DNA from: Rhizophagus sp. LPA8_4_AMF
Taxonomy: Eukaryota; Glomeromycota; Glomeromycetes; Glomerales; Glomeraceae
Length of the DNA stretch: 41,876 nucleotides
Reading direction: 5' to 3'
Assembly: GCA_021464525.1 (NCBI GenBank)
Contig: JADRCO010000233.1
Span: 1 to 41,876 of the forward strand
Each line of letters begins with the position of its first letter. Position 1 is the stretch's first letter. The notes below the pieces were generated by a model. It was given only the letters and a program-made list of their open reading frames with translations. It did not search any database and was not told the origin of the DNA. Positions 18,592 through 32,500 of the stretch are shown here, piece by piece. The position numbers were made by a program, and so were the translations under genes.

Positions 18592-21069
18592 TTAATTTGT
18601 TGCTACAGCAACACGAGAACCATGCAATTGTATTCGTTCCGGTTCTTCTGAAGAGGACTTTAGCATCTCACTTTCATAATTCATGGGCTTCCGCCGTACT
18701 AATACATCTTTCAACTCGTGTACCATACGTTCAGAGTCCTGACGTACAGACTTTACCTTCTCCTAATAAAGAATTATTACATATATTAGATTGCAGTTAA
18801 ATAAAAAAAATATGTAATACAATTCGTACCTCTTGTGTTCTCTTGGCTTTTTGAATGGTAATCCTTTCTTCTCTCGTTAACTTCTAAAAAAGGATTAAAC
18901 ATATATTAATACAAGGTATTAAAGAACTAATATAAGCAAATAACCAATATTTTTACCTTTTTTATGACTTCCGGTTCAGCCTCTGCTTCGAATACTTGTG
19001 CAGGTACATCTAATGGTTCATCCGTTTGTGTCCAATCAATGAGAGGTTTCTCGGAACTATTTTCTATAGGTTCATTCTTATTATTTGGAAATTCAACATT
19101 TTCAACTGAAGACTGATGTGACCCAATAGAATCTGGATCTCTTGGTATCGGGTCCATCATTTCCTTCAATACTCTCTTTCCTTCTTCCCATTCCTGGAAA
19201 ATATAAGTAAAATCTTTGCTTATAGATTCGTATTGATTCATTAGACATTCTTTTTCATTTTCATTCGACGCTCCTAATAATAGCATTATATATTATGTTA
19301 ACATAAAGCATATGATAAAATATTATATACAAAATTTTTACCTTCAGTTTCATAGAATTTGCGAGAATCCTCATTACAAATATATATTTTAGCTTGAATA
19401 CCACGAATATGCTGTTCTATACATGCAAGACGATGAAGATAAGACTTAAGTTTCTTATTGGTAATGATAGCAGGAGATGGTTGAGACATAAAATCTTGTT
19501 TAGATGATGGTATTGTATCTGAAGAAAATGTAAGAATTAATTAATTAATTAATTCCAATTAAAGAATAGAAAAACAAATAAGGAGAAATATATACATAAT
19601 TCGCTAGCCGAAGCAACAATAACCCTATCCAAGAAAAGTCCAGTAACCACACTCAAATTATTTAAGTGGTTATTAACTGCTGCCCAATGGCTTTCATAAT
19701 CTCTTCGATGAGAATCTCTTCCTGGTGTCATTACATCCAGTGCAAGGAAATGACAAAGACATTCTCTACGTTTAGTGTGCATTTTCTGAAAACACAACTT
19801 CAAATTCTCCAAAGAATGTGTATCATTCCCTTCTTCTTTAATCCATTCATCATCTTCATTACACGGAACGATATTATACATGTTATACATAATATTTAAG
19901 TTATGGTTTGAAATTTCTGGTTTCATAACAACTATAGCATTATGATAAGTCAAAAAAGCTTCTTGAAGTATATTATATACAGTTTCCCGAAGTGCAAGAC
20001 AACGTCGATTGTTTGAACTTTGTTCTATACGAGAAATTGGAGACAATGGCATTGATCTGATATAACGTTAAAGATAAAACTACAACGAAAACTAACGAAA
20101 ACATAGACAAAATAGCATAATATTATCTAATTGAACAATATATATAAAAAGGATACAATCTATAACCACGAGATACTAACTCAATCTCTTGAATCATAAT
20201 TAACGCTTTATTGATCTTTAAATCGAGATTTTGGCAATTATATACAAGTGTTTCCATGTAATGTAATGCAGAATCATATAACGTCTTGACAGCTTTTCGT
20301 CGCTAAATTTAATTAAATAATGATATGATCGATCAAATTAATTAAATTTAATTTAAGATTAATAAACATTAATAGTTACCATGCGACGGTATAAGAAAAA
20401 GGAAGCGAACATAGCCAAAAGGAATGCAGCAGGTAATCGAATCATTGTTGTTCTAAAATCTTTGGCTTCTGCATCATGTATCAACCATGTCAAGAATACA
20501 ATTGTCAATCCGATTACTGCACTAAAAAGAACTTCAAAATTTCGCCGCGAAAGTCCACCAGCATATAATCCGGATTCTCTAAGTTCTGTTATACTAGGTT
20601 TTTTACTGTCATAGAAGTAAATCGATAATGTATCATTTAAAAGGTGTGATGTGCATAATAGGTACTTAAAACGTTCTTCGAACTGATTTTCTTCTTGTAT
20701 TGGCAAAGCTGTTGAAAACGCTTCCTACAAAATTATCAAAAAAGATTGTTTTTAATAAATGAACGTATTAATATAGGAATAAGAATCTAATAACCGATGA
20801 AAACCTTAAGATACTCGATAGTATCACACGTAAGTCGGGCGATAAAATTCATTTCTGTTTCGCTATGTTGTGAAAATTGCCTTTCAAGTTCAAATATCTC
20901 GGGTTGCTTTGTTAGCTCTTCTTTACTACCGATCTCTACATAAACAAAAAATGATTTTGAGGTTTAGGAATATCTTTTTAAAAAAAGGAGCCCTATTGAT
21001 AAGAAAAACTTGCATACCTGCAAGATACTCAGCAAAAGGCGTATCTTCATAAATTATGCTTTCAGCCAT
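18592..21069 (-). CDS. Vezatin/Inp2-like membrane protein (myosin-binding family)
   Basis: Nine minus-strand exons (21069-21018, 20935-20805, 20724-20380, 20302-20157, 20056-19596, 19518-19342, 19273-18957, 18883-18830, 18762-18592) encode 617 residues. Two adjacent hydrophobic helices, FEVLFSAVIGLTIVFLTWLI and RLPAAFLLAMFASFFLY, form a hairpin near residues 110-165. They are followed by basic RRKAVKTLYDSALHYMETLV, SRIEQSSNNRRCLALRETVY and an alpha-helical region. This layout fits the vezatin family: in animals a junction protein that binds myosin VIIa, and in budding yeast Inp2, the peroxisomal myosin V receptor. The C-terminus has a charged stretch (KLTREERITIQKAKRTQE). Intron 4 is U12-type. 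Family assignment rests on layout and recalled patterns, so it is less certain than the gene structure. Confidence 0.72.
20057..20156 (-). other. U12-type GT-AG intron (vezatin-like gene, intron 4)
   Basis: On the minus strand the intron starts GTATCCTTTTTATATA, a perfect minor-class 5' site, and ends TCTTTAACGTTATATCAG. The branch-like TCTTTAAC (plus-strand 20067-20074) places its adenosine about 11 nt before the 3' end. Length is 100 nt. It joins SRGYR to LSMPLSPISRIEQ in frame. Confidence 0.88.
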
Positions 21070-21738
21070 GTGTTAATGATTTGTAGAAAGGAGGGTGAGA
21101 TTTTTTATAGAGAAATATTAGGAGGTGGGCGGAGTGTATGCGCCTATATGGTCTAATGGAATCACTGCTTCATGAGAAAATCATGTGTCAAATATCGGAT
21201 TAAACACAGAGATCTACATGTAATACATTCGTTATTTACCATAAAAGATTTGGTGAATTGGATTGTTAAGGAAATTTTGTATTTTTTCACAAATTTGGTG
21301 GCATGCATTTATATTATATACTACCTAAAAATATGCAATAATATATGCAACTGCAAATAGGAACAAATATTATTATATAAATTTGAATTCGATATAGAAT
21401 ATTTGATCCAACAAGATTTATGACATTGCATTGTTCGAACCAAGATCTATGGATTTAACCTGTTTTATTGAATATGTGAAACCGAATCATATAAATAAAT
21501 TAGCACTGATTAAAGTGTTATTAATTAAAGCTAACATTGTAGATTTAATTAAATAAATGTACTATATATGTAGAATAAATGTTTAAAATAAAGTTTTCAA
21601 GACAAAAAGAGCTGACTTTTTAAGTACAAGTAAGTTGTTTTAATAACTAACTGCTAATAAAATATGGCAAAAAAACCAAATTTTATAAAATTCGTAATTC
21701 AACAATTTTGTAAGTGTACTGTAGTAATTCCTGCTTTT
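21070..21738. other. Spacer between vezatin-like 5' end and Rpn11 3' end
   Basis: It contains the vezatin-like promoter (a less AT-rich stretch at about 21090-21165, with pyrimidine/purine tracts) and the 3' region of Rpn11. TGGTCTAATGG at about 21149 matches a tRNA A box, but no B box or cloverleaf follows. No gene is seen. Confidence 0.4.
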
Positions 21739-23173
<1,435 letters not shown>

Positions 23174-23349
23174 CGTAAAAAAGTTTGAAAATAAGAAAAT
23201 GTCTCGCTAAATGTGCAATTATATAATTTTTTTTTCTTACCGCAGTATTCGTAACGTTATGCACGTAATGCATTGTTCGTCATCTGATAATTATTTAGAT
23301 CACAGGAAAAAAAATTTGATAATCAATTATTACTATCCTTTTCTAAATA
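23174..23349. promoter_or_regulatory. Bidirectional promoter region of Rpn11 and PPR genes
   Basis: Only 176 bp separate the two divergent start codons. GC-richer motifs TACCGCAGTATTCGTAACG and GCACGTAATGCATTG lie near its middle. No TATA box is obvious in a standard position. Confidence 0.5.
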
Positions 23350-25674
23350 ATGGTTTTTCAAACTCGCATTGCCTCAACATTTCTAAAAGTTATACGTATG
23401 CCTTTAACTAAATATCATTCTCATAATATAATAACTCAATATATTATTTTTCAAAAATATAATGTTCAAAATAATTCATTATTTCGAATTTTGTCCAATT
23501 CAAGAGCTTTTGGTAACGATAACTATATTTCTATAAAGAGTAAAGAATGATTAAATTTTTATATATTTGGAAAATTGAAATATTCTTATGTTCCATATTT
23601 CTTTATTATTAGCTTCATCATATTCAACTCATGAACATATTATGAATTCGGCTGCAAATAACATACTTCTATTTCAACACGATATTTCAAAAACACCTGA
23701 AATAACACCACAAGTAGATAAAGCACAAATACATCTTGAGCGCATGAAGAATTTTCTAGAAACTAATAATCTTGAAGCTGTTACCAAAGAATTTATCGAT
23801 TTAAAAGAAAAGAACGTTTTACCAACATTAGAAATTTATCACATATTACTTCAAATGTGTTATAAAGCATCAGATTTAAATAGTGCTTTAGAAATATTCA
23901 TACAAATTTATAATGATACAACAAAATCTTCCATTTCACCTACAAAAGAGACATATAAATACCTATTAGATGTTGTTGAAGTATCATCTGATCATTTTCT
24001 TTCATTACATGTGTTAAAATCTATCGTAAATGGGCAAATACCATTTGTTAAATCATCAAGTGTTGCTTACAAGAATTTGGACATAAAACTTGATTTAGAT
24101 ATGTGGAATTCTATATTTCGTTCTTTAACAACTTCACATAAATTATATTCAACAAGAGACTTAAATTATTTTAAGGAAGTAAAAGAATTAAGTGAAATAT
24201 TCTTGAATTCTAATTCAAATTATCATAATTTCACAGAAGAAACTTGGCGATTAATTATTCGAGTAAGTCTAGTGTATAGTGTATAAACTTATTCTTTCTC
24301 AATATATTATAATTTCTTAAAATCATCTTTTTTGCTTGCTTTTTTGTTGTGTAGGCATTAGGGACTTATCCTGGACCCTGTAAAAAATTCGATGAGATAT
24401 TACAAAAAATCCAATCACTAGAACAAACTATAATAACTCCAACAATTTATTCTGAACTTATTTGGTCATTATCAAGAAAGTCTTTAGTGGACCTTGCAAC
24501 AAAAAATTTAGATAAACTTATTTTGCAATATAATTACATACCATCTAGAGAACCTCTTTATATTTTATTATCATATTATGCTGATTTGGGAAATTATCAG
24601 GAAGCAGAATATTTAATAAATAAATATTTTAAATTTATCACTATACACGAACAATCATCACAACAAAAAAGTTGGCAATTCAATTTCTCTACAATTTTGA
24701 TGAAAGCTTATGTTCAAGCTTTACATAAGGAAATTTCTTTTCGGATTAAAAATCTCGAAGAACAAAGTAAAAAAAACACATCTTTGGTGACATCAAAAGA
24801 AAACAAGAATAATCCTTTAAATTATTTAACGAAAGATAATTTTACACAAAGTTCATTTTACGTTTCCTGGAAGAAATTATTAAATGAAGTGAAATTATCA
24901 AATTCAAAATATAATAAAGATCATTTTGAATTAATGATTAGATTTCACATATTGTCCAATCAAATTAATCATCAAGAATTTCCTTTAAATGAAGCATTAA
25001 TTATGATTTATGAGATGAAAGGTGATGGAATTGAACCAACATTTGAGACATTTAAAATATTATTAGAAGGTCATGCTAATTCACCAGAATATAATTCATC
25101 TAAATCAACTTTACAACGTATAGAAAATACTTTAGGAATATTTAATATGATGAAATCTTTTGGATACGATATGAAGAATATAGAGATATTTCAAACATTA
25201 CTAGATTCATGTATACCAAAATATGAACGATTTATCGACATAGATTTTAAACCTACCGGATTAAAGATCAAAGAGAAAATTAAACATATAAATAATTTAA
25301 TTAAAATTCATAAAGTAAAGCATAATCAAAAATCAATGTTAACGTTACTGGAATTATATGGATGTATACATTCTTTTAGTGAAATGAGGCATATTTGGTT
25401 TGATATGTTTTTATCTGGATATCATCGTAATTTAAATTTTTACAAAACGTTTATTAAAGCTTCTTCACAAAATATACGAGAATCAACTTATTGTTTGGAT
25501 GTTTTAAGACATCAAATGTCTAAAGAATATCCTCCCGTATATCCTGATTTAGAAACTTATAATTTATTATTAAAATGTTGTATTAAGTGTGATGACTTGA
25601 TCACAATGAAACAAATTACTAATCATATTATGAAGCATTATTCTTCTCATTCTAAAAAGAAAAATAGTCAATAG
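23350..25674 (+). CDS. Pentatricopeptide-repeat-like protein, probably mitochondrial
   Basis: Exons 23350-23539, 23613-24262 and 24355-25674 encode 719 residues. The N-terminus (MVFQTRIASTFLKVIRMPLT) is basic and amphipathic, like a mitochondrial targeting peptide. PPR-type helix pairs follow, including LEIYHILLQMCYKASDLNSA, ALEIFIQIYND...SPTKETYKYLLDV, MIYEMKGDGIEPTFETFKIL and YPDLETYNLLLKCCIKCDDL. PPR proteins bind organellar RNA and act in its processing, stability or translation. Repeats are degenerate, as is usual in fungi, so the specific orthologue cannot be named. An ATG at 23588 would omit the presequence; splicing from 23350 with a 73-nt intron is preferred because it supplies one. 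Confidence 0.8.
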
Positions 25675-26105
25675 AATTATTATATTTTGAAAAGTTCACA
25701 TATTTAATAAAAAGCTTTTTAACGATTTTATTTGTGTCAATGATCTATCATTCGTTTAGCATTCGTTATCTAATTTCTTACCGATAGAATCATTCCATTT
25801 GGAAGTGTAATCGAGTAGATTTTCACCATTATACAATGAAGAAAACATACTTTCCTGCTTTGCACACGTAAAAAAAAAAATTCAAAATTAACAAAAAAGG
25901 AGAATTTTAATTATGGTTTGGCTATGTCCGAGACATTAGATTAATTTACCATATTCATCTTAAACGTCGTTACACGATTATAAATATAGCTAAAATTCCA
26001 ATTAAACTTTAGACCGGGGTAGTAGTTTAGATATAATATATTTTTTTTATAGTACATTACTGCTTCATTCATCTAAAACCTTTCACTTTCTTTCAACTTA
26101 ACATA
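25675..26105. other. Spacer between PPR and prenylcysteine oxidase genes
   Basis: It contains the PPR gene 3' end and the promoter of the next gene; TATAATATATTTTTTTTATAG lies about 70 bp before the ATG. No gene is recognised. Confidence 0.4.
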
Positions 26106-27948
26106 ATGAGGCACTCAGGAAATTTGCGTTGGGTATTCATTTTTTACTTAGTATTTGCATTTTATATAAACTTGATCTTCACAATACAAGTTGCTCACTT
26201 TGAGGTACCTCAGCAAAATCAACATGTCAAAAAAATTGCAATAATTGGCAAGTACTTATTGAAAGTCGCATTCACACTTATATTCATAATTACAATTAAA
26301 TTATTAAGATTTGCTTTATTATTATGTTTTGATTAGGTGCTGGTGCTGGAGGTTCTTCAGCTGCTTATTGGATTTCAAATGCTTTCGTGAATTCTTCCGT
26401 TAAAGTCGATACTACAGTTTATGAACAATCATCACGCATTGGCGGACGTATTGAAATTATTAAGTTTGAACGCGATGGTATAATCATCCCTATCGAGTTG
26501 GGAGCATCTATTTTTGTTGAAGTTAATTATCATATAGTAGAAAATTCGAAGAAATTTGGGTTAGAATTTATAAATTATGGAGAAGAAATGGAAAATTCGA
26601 GAACGGGAATGTAAGTGAACAGAGATCATTCATATCAAATTAAAGCAGATCTAATTCTTGATTTCAATAGATGGAATGGCGAAGAATTCGTTTTTGAACA
26701 ATCTTCTAATCCATATTGGGACACTGCAAGAATTTTGTGGAAATATGGTTTGGCTCCTAAAAAAGTATGAATCCATAAAAAAAAATTTTAATCACGTGAA
26801 TATAATTTCACTTTTGTTTTTGTTTAATTTAAAGGTTCAAAACCTAGTAAAAGAAGTTGTCGGAAAGTTCTTAGAAGAGTATAAATTTGATGAACCTTAT
26901 ACTAGTATAGATTTGGAGTCAGAACGACTTCAATTAGACAAAGAAGTAAAATACACAGCTCAGTATTATTTTTCCGAATTAGAAAAGATCAACCAGCTCT
27001 ATCTTCAGCACTTTGTTGAGCCAATGACTCGCGTTAATTATGGGCAGAATCTAGCGGAATTACACGCACTGGGTGCCTTTATTAGTTTAGCGCCTCAAGG
27101 AGCGAAAAGCATTAAAGGCGGAAATTTTCAATTATTTGAAAAATTCGTCGAGTTTTCTGGTGCTAATTTGAAATTGGATACAAGAGTAGTTAAAGTAACG
27201 AAATTGCCATCGCCTGATGGCATCAACAACGTAAAATACGTAGTAAAAACGAAAGATGGTTCTTCTGAAGAGTATGATGCAATTATTCTGGCTGCTCCTA
27301 TTGTAAACTTTTTTTTAATATTCTTTTTTTCCATCTCCTTTTTTTTGATATTCATATAATTTTTTAGAAAATCGCTAACTAAATAATTTTACAGCAATTT
27401 ACCGGAATTGAATTTGAAAATATGAATCTTAAAATAAAGAAGATCCCATATGTGACACTTCACGTTACTTTAGTCACAGGACATGTTAATCCAGCCTATT
27501 TTGGTCGTTCCAAAATTGAAGATGTTCCCGAACAGATTGTAACAACTAACAGCGGAAATTGTGAATTTTTATCCTTTGCAGGAAAATTGCGGCTTCCCAA
27601 TGGAGAAACTATTAATAAGTTATTTTCACATCAAGAATTATCTGATGAGATGCTTGATAGACTTTATATCAGTCGTTCTTGGACTTTTCGTAAAGTATGG
27701 AAAAGTTATCCTAAACTCTTGCCAAATCAAACTTTTCCGCCTTTAGAACCCGACGAAAATTTCTATTATATCAATTCTTTTGAACCTTTTATTTCGGTAT
27801 GTTTTTGTTAATCATTGCTTTTATGTTAAACTTTTAATTAATACAATTTTTTTAGACCATGGAAACAGAATGTGTATCAAGTAAAAATATTGTGAAATTG
27901 CTTGCAAGAAGATGGGATAGTTTGGGTCCGATAAAAGCTAAATTGTAA
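26106..27948 (+). CDS. Prenylcysteine oxidase (FAD-dependent thioether oxidase)
   Basis: Six exons (26106-26247, 26337-26610, 26671-26764, 26835-27302, 27395-27796, 27856-27948) encode 490 residues, near the 505 of human PCYOX1. The enzyme cleaves prenylcysteine from degraded prenylated proteins to cysteine, prenyl aldehyde and hydrogen peroxide in a lysosome- or vacuole-like compartment. A hydrophobic N-terminus (WVFIFYLVFAFYINLIFT) looks like a signal peptide. The FAD dinucleotide motif is IAIIGAGAGGSSAAYW, followed by YEQSSRIGGRIEI. Later family phrases are FVEPMTRVNYGQNLAELHAL and GGNFQLFEKFVEFSGANLKL. Intron 1 has a GC donor; this is the only way to assemble GAGAGGSS. Confidence 0.92.
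26248..26336 (+). other. GC-AG intron (prenylcysteine oxidase, intron 1)
   Basis: The exon ends ATTG and the intron begins GCAAGTACTT and ends TTTTGATTAG. G|GCAAGT matches the strong consensus that GC donors need. A GT donor 5 nt downstream would destroy the FAD-binding frame. Confidence 0.85.
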
Positions 27949-28218
27949 AAACAAACTTTTGGGTACACTTGTATATTATTCTTGTAATTTGCTTTGCTTG
28001 CCACTAACTATTCGAAAATATGAAATATTTATTTTTTAATCAATAAAACAAATTGTAATTCATATAAAGAACTTTGACTGGATATTTACATGTAAATAAT
28101 ATCAATCCTCTTTTATAGCTATAGATAAAAAAAAGAAAAACTTTTATTAAAATAATGACATTACTCTGATTACTATTCTAAATGATTTGATCAAAATAAA
28201 AATACGGATTAACATCTT

Positions 28219-29135
28219 TTAACGATTAGATTTAGCGACACGTTCTGTAAATAAAGAAAAAACAGTTAACAAACTTGGGATATATAGTTATCATGAATAA
28301 ACGTTTCACTCACCAAGTTCGTCTTTCTTTTTAATGGCGTACGAATTGGAACTTCCCTCTAAAATATAAAATGATTAATAAATATTTTTCACGAAATTTC
28401 AACATTACACAAAAAAGATACAAACTAGCAGCATTAATAAGTTCATCGGCCAAGCATTCCGCAATACTCTTAACATTTCTGAACGCAGATTCGCGTGTCT
28501 ATGATATATTTTTTATCCATTAGTAATGAAAGATAATTAGAAAAATATATATATAATATATATGTGACGTACTCCAGTTGTTAATAGTGCGATAGCTTGA
28601 TTTACTCGACGAAGAGGAGACACATCAACCGCTTGTCTTCTTACAGTACCGGCACTACCAATGCGGGTTGAATCTTCACGTGGACCAGTATTAATAATGG
28701 CATCAACTAAAACTTGAATAGGATTTTGATCAGTTAGCAGATGAATGATCTCAAATGCGTGTTTTACAATCCTAACAGCCATTAGTTTTTTGCCATTATT
28801 ACGACCGTGCATCATAAGTGAGTTTGTTAATCGTTCGACAACGGGGCACTAATTAAACGAAAGAATATGTAATCAATTATATGAGGTCTCATTTTTAAAT
28901 TATTGATAATCGAATAATCTACCACAATTATAAATTTAAAATTTTGTGCCTATACCTGAGCTTTCCTAAACCTTTTTGTGGAAAAGCGACCAGCAGTATG
29001 TGATAAATATACTGGGTTTCGAATTTGGATATAATCTGTCAAGGATATATCCTTGACTTCAACATCTTCGTAGCTCCATTTGTTGAATAAACGAATGCCT
29101 TGTGAAGCTTCGTTAATTTCAGCAGGAAGGGCCAT
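28219..29135 (-). CDS. RPS5: 40S ribosomal protein uS7 (RPS5)
   Basis: Five minus-strand exons (29135-28956, 28848-28573, 28498-28426, 28358-28314, 28244-28219) encode 199 residues; human RPS5 has 204. Diagnostic stretches are [80 protein letters not shown], and the conserved C-terminus [20 protein letters not shown] ending SNR. It sits in the small-subunit head near the mRNA exit. A 5' UTR intron at 29143-29232 (GTAAGA...TTTATAG) probably precedes the start codon. The gene diverges from SMC1. Confidence 0.97.
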
Positions 29136-29539
29136 GGTATGCCTATAAACAATAATCGTTATTAAGCATAAAGGAAATGGTTTAACGGATTTATTTAATG
29201 AGGATGGATAAGATCGAATAAAAATATCTTACCTTTTTTACTTTGCAAAATTAAATAGTAAGAGAGGGAACAAATTTTTTTAGATCTTGTGAAATACTTA
29301 TGTTTTATCTCAGGGTTGACGTCACAATATTTACCCAATGAGATGCGAGTTAGAACCTAAAATTAGACTGCACAAATTTAGTCTTTTAAGCACGCGTAAT
29401 TCAACGTAATTCTATCCCATATTTCAAGAATTTAAGTTTCGGTAGACAGAAGTTCTAATTCTTAAGAAACTTTTTTTTATAAGTTGCAACAAAGGGTACT
29501 CTCACTAGATTTATAGCTCCGGCTTATAAGTCCTTTAAA
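29136..29539. promoter_or_regulatory. Divergent promoter region of RPS5 and SMC1 with an ACGCGT box
   Basis: The 404 bp between start codons contain the likely RPS5 5' UTR intron (29143-29232) and, on the SMC1 side, CACGCGTAATTC with a perfect MCB at 29392-29397, about 143 bp before the SMC1 ATG. In budding yeast several cohesin genes are MBF targets with such boxes. Confidence 0.5.
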
Positions 29540-32500
29540 ATGGGTCGGCTTGATCGACTTGAACTCGAAAACTTCAAATCGTACAAAGGACTGCAGACTA
29601 TTGGGCCTTTTCACAATTTTACATCGGTAATTGGCCCTAATGGAGCAGGTATAGTAGGTTTATAAAAAAATCATGACGAGTTTTCTTTAAGCAGCTAAAC
29701 ACTTCTTAAATATGGGCGCGAGCATATTTTTGAAAATGCTTTATTTTTTCACTAATAATATGGCCTATTTAAAATAGGCTAGTTTAAACTTAGTTTAATA
29801 GTATTTTTGGTACATTGTTTAATTAGGAAAATCAAATCTTATGGATGCTATTTCCTTTGTTCTTGGAATAAAGTCTGCTCAATTACGATCATCCCAGCTT
29901 AAAGATTTGATCTATCGAGGTCGAGCTATGCAAGATGATGACGAAGAGGTCACTGATGGAATGGCTATTGAAGGACGTACCAATAATCCAAAGCGAGCTT
30001 GGGTCATGGCCGTATATAAAGATGATAATGGAAATGAAATTAAATTTACAAGAAGGTACTCACATATATAGAATTGTTATTTTTCTAATATAATTATATT
30101 TAATAAAATTTTTCAATCTATAAGTATAACAACTTCTGGAGCAAGTGAATATAAAATCAATAATAAACCCGTTACATATGCGAAGTATAATTCTACTTTG
30201 GAACAACAAAATATATTGGTAAAAGCGCGAAACTTTTTAGTTTTCCAGGTATTACATTTTGGTATAAATCTATTTGTCGAATACCATTTTGATATTTACA
30301 GTTAACCAAATGTTGCTCCAATTAACCAGGGTGATGTTGAAGCTATCGCATCTCAATCTCCTAAAGATCTAACTAGATTGATTGAACAAATCAGCGGGTA
30401 GTTATATAAATTACATATTTATTTAATAGACTTGACTTTATATTAAAAACTCTTGATGATTTTTTTTATTTTCCAGATCATTGGAATTGAAAGCCGAATA
30501 TGAGCAATTAAAAGTTCAGCAAGAACGAGCAACAGAGAATTCCGCGTTTAATTTTAACAAAAAACGTGGAATTAATTCGGAGATACAAGAATATCAAAGA
30601 CAGAAAGCCCAAGCGCAACAATTTGAGAAATTACAGACTGAAAGGGTATAGCTGTTTCTATCAATTTGCTAATTTGTTTTATTTTCTCTATCAATAACTG
30701 ACTTTATAATATATTTAGACCCAAATTTTAGTCGATTATCTTCTCTGGAAATTATTTCATATCCAACAGAATATACAAGAGTACAAGGGAGAGATCGATG
30801 AGCATAACGATGTCATAAGAAGAAGACAAAGAGAACAGGTATAATTTAATTATAATATTTGTATGTTCAAATATTTGACTAACAATTTCTATTTAATTTT
30901 TGCAGAAAAAATTTGATTCAGAATTAAAGGAAGCCAGATTGGAACAATCAAAAGTTCATAAAGAATATTTTCAAATGGAAGGTGTTATTAAATCCAAAGA
31001 AAAAGAATTGGAAGAAAAGGTTATTTTCAAATTTTTTTTTTCTGACGTTGAAATTTATGAGCAATAGACAAAGGAATATATATAACATAGTTTTTATTTA
31101 GCGTCCGGCTTTACTTACTGTTGAGGAGAAAATATTTCATTCCAAAAGGAAGTTGAGTCAATATGAGCAAGATGCTGAAAGAGTTCGAAAAGATTTCGAT
31201 CGTCAAGTAAGGAAAATTAATAAATCATAAAATGCATTACATTTATTCACGTATTTTCTTTACTATACTTTGTCTTTCATAATTAACATTATTTCTTTTA
31301 AAAAATATTTATGTAAATATTTATTTAGACGAATCATGTTGTAGAATTACAATCAGAATTAGATAAAATAACTAGATCTGCAGAGCAATATGAAGGTATG
31401 ATATTTGATATTTTAGGCCCCTTCTGAAATATTACAATTATACTGATTTGTTCTTATACACAGCTTCTTTACGAGCTGGAGGTGGCAGTAATAAAAGACT
31501 TAATGCCGAAGATATGGCCGAATATAGTAGAAAGTACAGTTTCTGTACGATGGGTATTTGGTGTTCAACATTGGATTTTAATATTCTTATATAATTACTC
31601 AACCTATAATTTATTGAATTACTAGGAGAGAAGCGGCAAATAAGAAAACTGTTAATGAAAAACAACGACTAGTAAATGTTAGACGACAAGAAAAAACATG
31701 TCGCGAATCTACTCATCGATTAAAAGAAAAAATGGAAGATTTAGATAGACGTCGTAAGCAATTAGAGGAAGAAAAACTGGCGGTTTCTGATCAAAAAGAA
31801 AAGGTAATTTTATGAAATTTTTCAATTTGCGTTCCTTTTTTAGTTATTTATTTTTAAAAACTGTATCAGATTGGTTCTTATGTGACGCAATTAAATGTGG
31901 ACCTTGAAGCTGCCAGGAAAGAACTTGAAGCCGCTGTTGCCGAAAGGAATTCTATAAAGTATATTAAAAAATTACAAAATTAATATTTTTATTGTTGAAA
32001 AAAAAAAAATATATTGTTTTATTGTACTTTGTTTAATTAAGAATTTATATTTTAATTATTTAGTCAACAAGAAACTCAATATAATCGAGAATTACAGGAA
32101 ACACTTAACAAACTGACGGTAGCCAGTGTAGACCAAAGGGAATCGGAACGAGAACAAAAGATGAAGGAATGTTTAGAGAGTTTGAAGAGGGTCTTTTCAG
32201 GTGTTCACGGACGTCTTCTAGATTTATTTACGCCTAGTCAACGTAAATATGCTGTACCAGTATCAATAATTCTTGGGAGAAATATGGATGCTATCATTGT
32301 TGATCAACAGAAAACTGCCATTGAATGCATACAGGTACTTTATTGTAGTTTCGTATTATTTACTTAAAAAAATTAAAAAAGCACGTTTATTAATCATGAA
32401 ATTAATAATTATAATAGTATATACGTGAACAACGTCTTGGTCATGCCACGTTTATTCCTCTCGACACAATTGTAGTTAAACCAATAAATGACAAATATCG

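Noticed and set aside
21145..21215. tRNA-like stretch (TGGTCTAATGG matches a Pol III A box)
   Set aside because: No GGTTCRANTCC B box and no pairing acceptor stem follow; a cloverleaf cannot be drawn.
21433..21441. GTTCGAACC resembling a tRNA T loop
   Set aside because: No D arm, anticodon arm or acceptor stem around it on either strand.
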